Source: Myxococcales bacterium
GTDB taxonomy: Bacteria > Myxococcota_A > Polyangia > Fen-1088
NCBI GenBank assembly: GCA_003170035.1
Contig: PMZX01000208.1
Location: 11,517 to 18,889 of the forward strand
Length of the DNA stretch: 7,373 nucleotides
Direction of reading: 5' to 3'
Shown: one piece after another, positions 1 to 5,942 of the stretch
Layout of the letters: each line of letters starts with the position of its first letter
How positions within the stretch are numbered: the stretch's first letter is position 1
Position numbers and translations under genes: made by a program
The notes under the pieces: model-generated
Told to the model about the DNA's origin: nothing
Databases searched by the model: none
What the model saw: only the letters and a program-made list of their open reading frames with translations

Positions 1-74
1 GTGGTGGGGAAGGTGCAGGTCCCGAAGTCCCCGAAGGGGGAAGCGAGCGGGGGCGGGTGGCAGGTGGGGCGCCG

Positions 75-99
75 AAGGGTTTGGGAACCCTTTGAGGGT
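75..99. repeat. Intergenic hairpin repeat, copy 1
   Basis: This 25-bp unit (starts AAGGGTTTGGG, ends TTGAGGGT) recurs identically at 115-139, a period of 40 bp. Its right part together with the following bases forms a perfect 9-bp stem: GGGAACCCT at 83-91, loop TTG, AGGGTTCCC at 95-103. A competing stem pairs AAGGGTT (75-81) with AACCCTT (86-92). It lies 3' of the leftward operon and could act as an RNA-stabilising or terminating hairpin, but no clear U-tract follows on either strand. Confidence 0.75.
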
Positions 100-114
100 T
101 CCCCCGCAAGATAC

Positions 115-139
115 AAGGGTTTGGGAACCCTTTGAGGGT
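115..139. repeat. Intergenic hairpin repeat, copy 2
   Basis: This is an exact 25-bp copy of the unit at 75-99. The stem here is GGGAACCCT (123-131), loop TTG, then AGGGT followed by CCCC. One T is missing relative to copy 1, so the 9-bp stem has a one-base bulge. The copy ends eight bases before the stop codon (147-149) of the leftward SCP2-like gene, making it the first structure met by RNA polymerase leaving that operon. Confidence 0.75.
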
Positions 140-146
140 CCCCATG

Positions 147-500
147 TCAGATCGCCGGCGCGCTGCCCATTTGCAGAAGCCGCGACAGGCGCGAGATCAG
201 CATCGGATCGCCGATGATCTTCAGCTTGCCGCTCAGAAAGACTTGGACCGCCGCCTGGGCCCCGCCGTCGATCATGATGCGGAAGTCTTCGTCCGTGGCT
301 TCGATGGTGCAGTGAGGCTGGCCGATGCATCCGGGCTGGCAGATGGGCGGCGAGCTGATGAGGTCGGCGGTCCATGTCCCTCCGTCAGCACCGGCGATGG
401 TGAACAGGAAGGTCGCGGCCACTTCCTTGGCCTTTTCGGGGTGCCGGCGCAGGGCATCCGGGACGCGTCGATCGAAGAAGTCTTTCACGGAACTGGGCAT
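147..500 (-). CDS. SCP2 sterol-carrier domain-like protein
   Basis: This small single-domain protein of 117 residues resembles the SCP2 sterol-carrier fold, which binds lipids or acyl-CoA in a hydrophobic tunnel. The clearest sign is the C-terminal block around residues 84-109 (VQVFLSGKLKIIGD then a Leu-rich helix), matching the family's typical MSGKLKIxGD ending. The DEDFRIMIDG segment at about 70-79 fits the central strand/helix region. The length is normal for a stand-alone domain. There is no signal peptide or membrane segment, so it is probably cytoplasmic. Three cysteines (C54, C58, C64) cluster unusually in a Pro/Gly-rich loop. The ATG has a GAGG motif (505-508) four bases upstream. 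The gene follows glmU by 46 bp on the same strand and is probably co-transcribed. Family assignment is good; ligand and role are unknown. Confidence 0.82.
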   Translation of the reverse strand: MPSSVKDFFDRRVPDALRRHPEKAKEVAATFLFTIAGADGGTWTADLISSPPICQPGCIGQPHCTIEATDEDFRIMIDGGAQAAVQVFLSGKLKIIGDPMLISRLSRLLQMGSAPAI

Positions 501-546
501 GGAACCTCAGCGCGGGATTGTGGCTGCGCAGCGGCGGCTGTCAACG

Positions 547-1974
547 TCAGCGTTTGGGCGCCGCCTTGTTCGCATACCGTTGTGCCACCCGGTCGGCGTA
601 TCCATCGACCTGCGTAAGCGGCGCGCGCGTGATGGCGAGAGCCCCGTCGCGGATATCTTCGGTGATGGTGGCGCCCGCGGCCACGACGGCGCGTTTGCCC
701 ACGCGCACCGGCGCGACCAGTTGCGTGTCCGATCCGATGAAGGCGCCGTCCTCGATGATGGTCTGGCGTTTTTCATAGCCGTTGTAGTTACACGTGATGG
801 TGCCCGCTCCCACGTTGACCCCTTCGCCGATGATGGTGTCGCCCAGGTAGGTCAGGTGGTTGGCCTTGCTGCCGCGGCCCAGGCGGGTCTTCTTGGTTTC
901 CACGTAGTTGCCCACGTGCACATCGGGTCCCAGGTCGGTGCCCGGTCGCAGATGGGCAAAGGGTCCCACCTTGGCGCCTGGCCCGATGCGGGCCTCAGTG
1001 GCCACGGTGTAGGGCAGAAGGATGGCGCCTGCACCCACCTCGGTGTCGGTGAGTATGCAGCCGTCGTCGATGCGTGCGCCCACGCCAATCCGGGTGCGAC
1101 CGCGCAGCACCACGTTGCGGCCGATCTCCGCGTCCTGGTCTATGGTGATGCCGGCTTCGACCACGACTGCCTCGGGATCGCGGAAGGTCGCGTGCTTGCC
1201 CAGCTCGCCGACAATGCGCCGGCACAGGGTCTTCTCGACCGAGACGAGTCGTTGGCGGTCGTTGATCCCGGCCATCTCCTCGGCGCTCACACTCGCCGAG
1301 GCGACGCCGATACCGGTGGCGGCCTTTGCGATGATGTCAGTCAGGTACAGCTCGCCCTGGGCGTTGCGGGGCGAGAGTCGCGCCGTGGCCTGACGAAGAA
1401 AGGCTGCTGGCGCGGCGTAGATACCGGCGTTGACCTCTGTGATCCGGAGCTGCTCCGAGCTGGCATCCTTGTGCTCCACCACCTCGACGACACGGCCCTG
1501 GCTGTCGCGGATCACCCGGCCATAGCCGTGGGGATCGGCCAGTTCCGCCGTCAGGATAGCCAGTTTGCCCGCGCTGCGCGATTTCTTCACCAACGCGGTC
1601 AAGGTCTCGCGACTCAAAAGGGGCACGTCGCCGTAAAGAATCAGAACCGTTCCCTCCCACCGGCGCAGGGCCGCCAGCCCCAGGTGCGCGGCATGCCCGG
1701 TTCCCTTCTGTTCTGCCTGTTCGACCACGGTCACCGTGGCCTGTCCGTGGCGAGCGGTGAGCGCCTTCTCCACCTCGGCACGCTGAAAGCCGAGCACGAC
1801 CACGATGGGCGAGGCGCCAAGTTCCAGCGCGCGCTCGACCGGATACGAAACCAGGGGCACGCCCAGTAGCGGATGCAGCATCTTGGCCCGCGCCGAGTAC
1901 ATGCGGGTCCCTTTCCCGGCCGCAAGAATCAAGCAGGCCAGGTTGTTCTGCGCTTTCGGTTGACCGCGACTCAC
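547..1974 (-). CDS. glmU: Bifunctional UDP-N-acetylglucosamine pyrophosphorylase / glucosamine-1-phosphate N-acetyltransferase
   Basis: GlmU acetylates glucosamine-1-phosphate with acetyl-CoA, then uridylates it with UTP to give UDP-GlcNAc, the cytoplasmic precursor of peptidoglycan and LPS. From a GTG start the protein has 475 residues, slightly longer than the usual ~455. The N-terminal nucleotidyltransferase shows LILAAGKGTRM (15-25), K31 with LHPL, GDVPLL (115-120, metal-binding Asp116), the VNAGIY motif (181-186) and GIND (236-239). The C-terminal half (about 265-450) is a left-handed beta-helix of hexapeptide repeats with LRPG (342-345), the probable catalytic His373 in NHLTYLGD, and GAGTITCNYNG (389-399). 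I chose the GTG at 1972-1974 because a perfect GGAGG lies six bases upstream. An in-frame ATG at 1990-1992 would add six residues but has no ribosome binding site and would place that GGAGG inside the gene. It is the first gene of a leftward pair with the SCP2-like protein. All key residues seem intact. Confidence 0.97.
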   Translation of the reverse strand: MSRGQPKAQNNLACLILAAGKGTRMYSARAKMLHPLLGVPLVSYPVERALELGASPIVVVLGFQRAEVEKALTARHGQATVTVVEQAEQKGTGHAAHLGLAALRRWEGTVLILYGDVPLLSRETLTALVKKSRSAGKLAILTAELADPHGYGRVIRDSQGRVVEVVEHKDASSEQLRITEVNAGIYAAPAAFLRQATARLSPRNAQGELYLTDIIAKAATGIGVASASVSAEEMAGINDRQRLVSVEKTLCRRIVGELGKHATFRDPEAVVVEAGITIDQDAEIGRNVVLRGRTRIGVGARIDDGCILTDTEVGAGAILLPYTVATEARIGPGAKVGPFAHLRPGTDLGPDVHVGNYVETKKTRLGRGSKANHLTYLGDTIIGEGVNVGAGTITCNYNGYEKRQTIIEDGAFIGSDTQLVAPVRVGKRAVVAAGATITEDIRDGALAITRAPLTQVDGYADRVAQRYANKAAPKR

Positions 1975-1980
1975 GAGAAT

Positions 1981-1985
1981 CCTCC
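1981..1985 (-). promoter_or_regulatory. Ribosome binding site of glmU (GGAGG)
   Basis: On the minus strand GGAGG is followed by six bases (ATTCTC) and then GTG at 1974-1972. The spacing is ideal and decides the start in favour of the GTG over the ATG at 1992, which lacks a comparable motif upstream. Confidence 0.75.
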
Positions 1986-2015
1986 GGGACATCGTCTACC
2001 ATCGCAGAGCCTTGG

Positions 2016-2048
2016 TTGCGAGTTGCAGCGAGATTTGCGGTATACAAT
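2016..2048 (+). promoter_or_regulatory. Possible promoter of the rightward cluster
   Basis: TATACAAT at 2041-2048 resembles a sigma-70-type -10 element. A loose TTGCGA at 2016-2021 could be a -35 with a 19-bp spacer, longer than ideal. Initiation would then fall only a few bases before the ATG at 2057, giving a leaderless or very short leader, consistent with no Shine-Dalgarno there. The embedded GTATAC (2040-2045) is palindromic, so the same bases could also contribute to a leftward -10 for glmU. The rest of the 82-bp divergent region shows no clear operator. Confidence 0.35.
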
Positions 2049-2056
2049 CCCTGCCC

Positions 2057-4036
2057 ATGGCTTCCTACGTCCTGGTGGTCGAAAGCAATCCCGCGTTGGC
2101 TCGGCGCATCAACGAGGCGCTCGGGGAAGCGCACTACTCGCTCTCGACCGAGGCCGAGCTGACCTGGGCCCGGCGTACCCTGGACGTGCGTGCGCCCGAC
2201 GCCATCATCCTGGATACCACGCTTTCCGACGGCAGTGGCTTCGCGCTGGCCGACGAAGTGCGCCGCAACCCGAGTACGGCCCGGATCCCTATCTTCTTCA
2301 TCGCCAGCACACACCGTGGGGCCAGCCATCAGGCCGAGGCGCAGCGCCGCTTTGCCCCGGCCGAGTACCTGCCCACGCCGCTCGATGCGGACCACCTGCT
2401 GGCGCGTCTGCTCGAAACCGTACCGCCCAGTGAGGCGCCCGAGGCGCAGGCCGTGCCCAACTACCCGGGCGCCGCGGCGGCCGATTCGGAGCAGAAGCGC
2501 GAGAGGCGCGCGGTGGAAACCACGGCCAAGCACTTCGCCGAGGGCGAGTCGGACCTGCGCGGATCGCTGGCCCGGCAGCCATTCGCCCGCGTCCTACAGC
2601 GGATCTATTCCGCCCGCATGTCCGGGGCACTGCTGCTCGCGCGCGGCGACACCAAGAAGATCGTCAACTTCGAAGAGGGCTATCCCGTCTCGGTCCGTTC
2701 CAACATGCTGTCCGAGTGCCTGGGTCAGATCCTGCTGGAGCAACGCCTCATATCTGCCGAGACGCTGGCGGAGTCGTTGCGCCGGATGAAAGAGACGCAC
2801 CAGCATCAGGGTGAGGTCCTGGTAGCCATGGGCGCGCTCTCGCCCTACAACCTGTCGCGCGCCCTGATGCTGCAGATGGAATCGAAGGTGCTCGAGATCT
2901 TCTCGTGGTCGAGCGGCGATTTCATGTTCAAGAAGGACCAGTCTCACCAAGACGCGCCCATGCGGCTGGAACGTACGCCTGCGGCCTTGATACTGGATGG
3001 TATTCGGCGCCACTACGATGCGGAGCGCATCCACAGCGTGCTGGAGCCCCTCTCGGGGAAGTACCTGGCGCCCAGTCCCGACCCACGCCGGCGCCTGCAG
3101 GACATTACCGCCGATGCCAACGAGCGGCGCTTCATCGATGGCCTGGATGGCACGGTCAAGCTGGAGACGGCGCTCGCCTCATCGCCCATTCCCATCGACC
3201 GTGCACGCCTCCTCCTGGTGGCCATGTCCGAGGCGGGCATGATCACGCCCAGCCAGGCGCCCCCGCGCGGGCAGAAGGACGAGAGCCGCCATACGCCACG
3301 GCCGGTGGATCTGGGCGGTGCGAGCGCGTCGACCGGCGAGCGCAGCCGTGAAGAGCTGGTCGCGCTGCTGGCGGTGATGCGCGTGCAGAGTCACTTCGAG
3401 GTTTTGGGTGTCGAGCGGGAAGCCACGCCGGTCGAGATCGGGGACGCCTACCATGCCCTGGCGCGCGACTTTCATCCCGATCTCTTCCGCCTGCGCAGCG
3501 ATGACGTGCGGGACGCCGCTCGTCAGATCTTCGAGCGTCTGGAGAAGGCCTTCGCAGTCCTGCGTGACAGCAGCGCGCGGCGCAAGTACCTGGCCGAATT
3601 GCAGCGTACCCCGCTACCCGCGCGCTCCGATGCAGAGGGGGGCGACGGATCCGAATCCGCGGCAACCGCGGCGGAGCGGGTGTACTTCACGGGTGTGTCA
3701 CACCTGCGCGCCCGCCGCTATCCACAGGCGGCCGAGGCGTTTCGCCAGGCCACCACCCTGGCGCCCAAACAAGCCAGCTATCGCAGTGCTCTGGGCTGGG
3801 CGCTCTATCGCCAGGCGCCCGCCGACACCCGCGCGTTGGCCGCGGGCCTGGCCGAGCTGCGCAGGGCGGTGGAGACCGAACCCGCCAATCCCTGGGTGCG
3901 CATCTCGCTCGGTCGCTTCTACGCCGAGACCGGGCTACCCGATGATGCCATCCGTGAATTCGAGGCTGCCCTGGGCATGAGCCCCGGTCTTGCCGACATC
4001 GAGGAAGAAATCCGGCGCCTGAAGGGAGAAACATGA
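2057..4036 (+). CDS. Receiver-like / DUF4388 (PATAN) / J-domain / TPR multidomain protein
   Basis: This is a 659-residue cytoplasmic protein with four modules. (1) A response-regulator receiver-like domain (about 3-120) has the phosphoacceptor-position Asp53 in LDTTLSDGSG. The usual acidic pair is Glu9-Ser10, the conserved Lys is Thr107 (YLPTP), and the conserved Thr/Ser seems to be Ala83, so phosphorylation is doubtful. (2) A DUF4388/PATAN-type region (about 165-292) contains SGALLLARGDTKKIVNFEEG. (3) A J-domain (about 444-516) has an intact HPD triad (473-475), the motif that stimulates Hsp70 ATPase. (4) TPR-type helices run from about 540 to 645. An acidic, Pro/Ala-rich linker separates modules 1 and 2. 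I start at the ATG at 2057, where receiver homology begins (MASYVLVVES); an upstream in-frame TTG at 2012 adds only non-homologous residues. No good Shine-Dalgarno precedes it. The stop overlaps ilvE by four bases. A regulator or specialised Hsp70 co-chaperone is plausible; its partner is unknown. Confidence 0.88.
   Translation: MASYVLVVESNPALARRINEALGEAHYSLSTEAELTWARRTLDVRAPDAIILDTTLSDGSGFALADEVRRNPSTARIPIFFIASTHRGASHQAEAQRRFAPAEYLPTPLDADHLLARLLETVPPSEAPEAQAVPNYPGAAAADSEQKRERRAVETTAKHFAEGESDLRGSLARQPFARVLQRIYSARMSGALLLARGDTKKIVNFEEGYPVSVRSNMLSECLGQILLEQRLISAETLAESLRRMKETHQHQGEVLVAMGALSPYNLSRALMLQMESKVLEIFSWSSGDFMFKKDQSHQDAPMRLERTPAALILDGIRRHYDAERIHSVLEPLSGKYLAPSPDPRRRLQDITADANERRFIDGLDGTVKLETALASSPIPIDRARLLLVAMSEAGMITPSQAPPRGQKDESRHTPRPVDLGGASASTGERSREELVALLAVMRVQSHFEVLGVEREATPVEIGDAYHALARDFHPDLFRLRSDDVRDAARQIFERLEKAFAVLRDSSARRKYLAELQRTPLPARSDAEGGDGSESAATAAERVYFTGVSHLRARRYPQAAEAFRQATTLAPKQASYRSALGWALYRQAPADTRALAAGLAELRRAVETEPANPWVRISLGRFYAETGLPDDAIREFEAALGMSPGLADIEEEIRRLKGET
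4024..4028 (+). promoter_or_regulatory. Ribosome binding site of ilvE (GGGAG)
   Basis: GGGAG within AAGGGAGAAAC lies four bases before the ATG at 4033, inside the last codons of the upstream J-domain gene. It supports the start chosen for ilvE and suggests ilvE can also be initiated independently of the overlapping upstream stop codon. Confidence 0.6.
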
Positions 4037-4950
4037 TCAAGTCCGAGATCGCCTGGATGAACGGGAAGCTGTTGCCTTTTGCACAGGCGACCACCCACGT
4101 TTCTGCTTTCACGCTTCACTATGGGGTGGCGGTTTTCGAAGGAATCCGCTGCTACAAGCGCAACGACGGCCGCAGCGCGGTTTTCCGCTTGCGCGAGCAT
4201 GTGGATCGGCTGGTCACCTCGGCAAAGATCTGTGACATGGCCATTCCCCACCCACGCGATCAGATCGAGGCCGCCTGCCTCGACACCCTGCGCGCCAACA
4301 AGCTGGAAGAGGCGTACATCAGGCCGCTCGCTTACCTGGGTGCCGGCGCGCTGGGGCTCGGCTCGCGCGACAACCCGGTTGAACTGGCCATCATCGCCTT
4401 CCCCTGGGGGGCCTATCTGGGCGCCGATGCCCTCAACAAGGGCATCCGCGCCCACCTGTCCACCTTCGTACGGGGTCACCTTAACCACACCATGAGCAAG
4501 GCCAAGATCTCGGGCCAGTACGTGAATTCCGTACTGGCCAAGCGTGAGGTGGTGAGCCTGGGCTACGACGAGGCCATCATGCTGGATGCCGCCGGGGCCG
4601 TGGCCGAGGGCACGGGTGAGAACATCTTCATGGTCCACCGCGGCCGCCTGTACACCCCACCGCTGTCCATGCCCATCCTGGACGGCATCACGCGCGACGC
4701 GGTCATCACGCTGGCGCGCGAGAATGGGATCGACATCGTGGAACAGGCCTTCACGCGCGACATGCTGTACGCGGCCAGCGAGGTCTTTTTCACCGGCACG
4801 GCCTGCGAGGTCACGCCGGTGCGCGAGATCGACAAGATCTCCATCGGAACCGGCGAGCCGGGCCCGATCACGCGCAAGTTGCAAGCGGCGTTCACCGCGG
4901 TCGTGAAAGGCGCCACCGAGGCTCACCCGGAGTGGCTGGCGTTCTTATGA
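4033..4950 (+). CDS. ilvE: Branched-chain amino acid aminotransferase
   Basis: This fold-type IV PLP enzyme moves the amino group between glutamate and the keto acids of leucine, isoleucine and valine, the last step of their synthesis, in the cytoplasm. Its 305 residues are the normal length. Visible family motifs are HYGVAVFEGIR (29-39), YIRPLAYLG (95-103), the PLP-binding Lys158 in SKAKISGQYVNS, the AEGTGENIF signature (191-199), LDGITRDAV (216-224) and TGTACEVTPVREID (254-267). This pattern fits IlvE better than D-amino acid transaminase or aminodeoxychorismate lyase. The ATG overlaps the preceding stop as ATGA and has a GGGAG ribosome binding site, so it is probably translationally coupled to the J-domain gene. 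The last sense codon is TTA, rare in this GC-rich sequence, and it creates a second ATGA at the gene's own stop. No other branched-chain synthesis genes are adjacent. Confidence 0.95.
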   Translation: MIKSEIAWMNGKLLPFAQATTHVSAFTLHYGVAVFEGIRCYKRNDGRSAVFRLREHVDRLVTSAKICDMAIPHPRDQIEAACLDTLRANKLEEAYIRPLAYLGAGALGLGSRDNPVELAIIAFPWGAYLGADALNKGIRAHLSTFVRGHLNHTMSKAKISGQYVNSVLAKREVVSLGYDEAIMLDAAGAVAEGTGENIFMVHRGRLYTPPLSMPILDGITRDAVITLARENGIDIVEQAFTRDMLYAASEVFFTGTACEVTPVREIDKISIGTGEPGPITRKLQAAFTAVVKGATEAHPEWLAFL

Positions 4951-5024
4951 TCGAGCCCGCCGAACACGACCAGCGCTCGTCAGGGTTGAAGCCGAACCGC
5001 GACCGTCGGATACTCAGTCCGTGA
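4947..5024 (+). CDS. Possible 25-codon mini-ORF bridging ilvE and the lipoprotein gene
   Basis: An ATG at 4947 overlaps the ilvE stop (ATGA, 4947-4950). Its frame runs 25 codons to TGA at 5022-5024, which overlaps the GTG start of the lipoprotein gene (GTGA, 5021-5024). The predicted peptide begins MIEPAEHDQRSS and ends RRILSP; it is charged, has no membrane segment, and I recognise no family. No good Shine-Dalgarno lies at either junction, which would suit termination-reinitiation coupling. It could equally be a chance open frame in a 70-bp intergenic gap. The double overlap is seen directly; translation is inference. Confidence 0.3.
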   Translation: MIEPAEHDQRSSGLKPNRDRRILSP

Positions 5025-5842
5025 CTCGGTCCCTTGCTCTCTTGCTCTCTGTCGCGGTCTTGGGGTGCGGCGGTTCGCTGTCCTCGGGCAGCCCGCCGGG
5101 TGTGGCGCCCATGCCCGAAATATCGGCCGCGGTGCGCGCCCTACGCGTGCGCGTGCTGGAGGATATGGCGTTCGGGGCCAACGGGGACAGGGATTCCAGG
5201 TTCAACGAGCAGATGAAAGCTGCTGTGCAGGCCGAGTTGGGCCATGCCGGGCTCACCGTGCTGCACGGCCAGGATGAGAAGCCGGACATCGACGTCCGAC
5301 TGGAGATCCGCGTGACCGCGGGCGTCTACCTGGTGCACGGACATGTGACTCTGACGGCCCAAAGCGATGACACAGCGGTGGCCATCGCGGTGACCCCCGA
5401 CGAGTTCCACCGCGCCGGGGAGTTCCCCCTCATCGCGGCGGAGAAGGCGGTGCAAGCTCTGCTTCATTCACCTGGGCTGGCCGAGTTCGCCGAGAAGAAG
5501 AACCCACGTCTGGCGGCGGTCCGGAACGAGCGACACCCGGCCTCGACCGAGACGAAACCCAGTCCGGAGATTCTTGCCGGTGCCAAGGAACACTTCAACC
5601 AGGGCAACCGCCACTTCGAACTCGGCCATTTTCAGGAGGCTCTGGGCGAGTTCGAAGCCGCCTACATGGCGGTGCCTGATCCGGCGTTTCTTTTCAACAT
5701 CGCGCAGTGCCACCGCAAGATGGGGCATGACAAGGAGGCGGTTGGTTTCTACAAGAGCTACCTGCGCAACGCCCCCAATGCGCCCAACCGCGCCGACGTG
5801 CAGAAGCGGATTCAGGAGTTGGAGAGCGGCAAACACAACTGA
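5021..5842 (+). CDS. Predicted TPR-containing lipoprotein
   Basis: This 273-residue protein starts at GTG with a short lipoprotein signal peptide: basic MTR, a hydrophobic stretch, and lipobox VLGC ending at Cys16. It is therefore likely lipid-anchored in the envelope, with Gly17 at +2 giving no inner-membrane retention signal under the E. coli rule. Residues 34-150 form an unrecognised alpha/beta region that starts with LRVRVLEDMAFG and includes a strand-rich stretch at about 90-125. It superficially resembles periplasmic domains that sense or bind small ligands. After a polar linker (160-185), two tetratricopeptide repeats run from about 187 to 255 (FNQGNRHFELGHFQEALGEF, then FNIAQCHRKMGHDKEAVGFY), followed by a charged helix. 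Such C-terminal TPR pairs are common in myxobacterial envelope proteins and usually mediate protein contacts. The GTG has no evident Shine-Dalgarno and may depend on upstream translation. Function unknown. Confidence 0.85.
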   Translation: MTRSLALLLSVAVLGCGGSLSSGSPPGVAPMPEISAAVRALRVRVLEDMAFGANGDRDSRFNEQMKAAVQAELGHAGLTVLHGQDEKPDIDVRLEIRVTAGVYLVHGHVTLTAQSDDTAVAIAVTPDEFHRAGEFPLIAAEKAVQALLHSPGLAEFAEKKNPRLAAVRNERHPASTETKPSPEILAGAKEHFNQGNRHFELGHFQEALGEFEAAYMAVPDPAFLFNIAQCHRKMGHDKEAVGFYKSYLRNAPNAPNRADVQKRIQELESGKHN

Positions 5843-5858
5843 GGGCTTGCAAGGCCCT
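5842..5858 (+). other. Small hairpin at the lipoprotein stop codon
   Basis: AGGGC (5842-5846) and GCCCT (5854-5858) form a 5-bp stem around TTGCAAG, beginning at the last base of the stop codon. On the plus strand it is followed by GGCAAAAAA rather than T's, so it is not itself a plus-strand terminator. It may only stabilise the 3' end, or be chance. Confidence 0.3.
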
Positions 5859-5861
5859 GGC

Positions 5862-5898
5862 AAAAAAGAGGGCGATCCTGTCGGGGATCGCCCCTTTT
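5862..5898. terminator. Bidirectional intrinsic terminator between convergent genes
   Basis: GGGCGATCC (5870-5878) pairs perfectly with GGATCGCCC (5885-5893) around a 6-nt loop. On the plus strand the stem is followed by CTTTT, ending the lipoprotein transcript. On the minus strand it is followed by TC then six T's (complement of A5862-5867), a strong canonical terminator for the beta-helix gene. Its place between two converging stop codons (5842 and 5943) fits a shared terminator. Confidence 0.88.
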
Positions 5899-5907
5899 CT
5901 GATATAG

Positions 5908-5924
5908 GAACCCTGAAAGGGTTC
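5908..5924. repeat. Hairpin related to the 75-139 repeats
   Basis: GAACCCT (5908-5914), loop GAA, AGGGTTC (5918-5924) is a perfect 7-bp stem. The stem arms are the same as the core of the two hairpins at 83-103 and 123-143; only the 3-nt loop differs. It lies 18 bases beyond the stop of the leftward beta-helix gene, between that gene and the terminator. Like the other copies it lacks a U-tract and sits at a gene 3' end. Confidence 0.65.
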
Positions 5925-5942
5925 GCCCAGTCGAAAGCGACT

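Larger units (their letters stand above)
1..146. other. G-rich non-coding region downstream of the leftward operon
   Basis: I find no convincing gene here. The first 70 bases are strongly G-rich on the plus strand, with G-runs at 36-40, 49-53, 55-57 and 66-69. A small hairpin sits at 29-39 (CCCC, loop GAA, GGGG). The second half carries two copies of a 25-bp repeat, annotated separately. The region lies immediately past the stop codon of the SCP2-like gene, so it probably serves as the 3' untranslated and termination region of the glmU operon. Whatever gene lies to the left is outside the window. Confidence 0.6.

Noticed and set aside
75..139. The two 25-bp repeats as the edge of a CRISPR array
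   Set aside because: There are only two copies with a 15-bp spacing, both self-complementary, and no cas genes. They fit an intergenic hairpin element better.
325..1869. A 514-codon open frame on the plus strand opposite glmU
   Set aside because: It lies antisense to a clear glmU with intact motifs, and its translation has no recognisable domain. It is a GC-rich shadow frame.
2012..2056. An N-terminal extension of the multidomain protein from a TTG at 2012
   Set aside because: The added 15 residues (MVASCSEICGIQSLP) do not fit a receiver N-terminus, and the probable -10 element lies within them. The ATG at 2057 starts exactly at the domain.
1337..2533. A 398-codon open frame on the minus strand spanning the divergent promoter region
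   Set aside because: It overlaps glmU in another frame and runs antisense into the receiver domain. The Arg/Gly-rich translation is typical of a shadow frame.
3919..4926. A 335-codon open frame on the minus strand opposite ilvE
   Set aside because: It mirrors ilvE, which has all family motifs, and the translation resembles no family I know.
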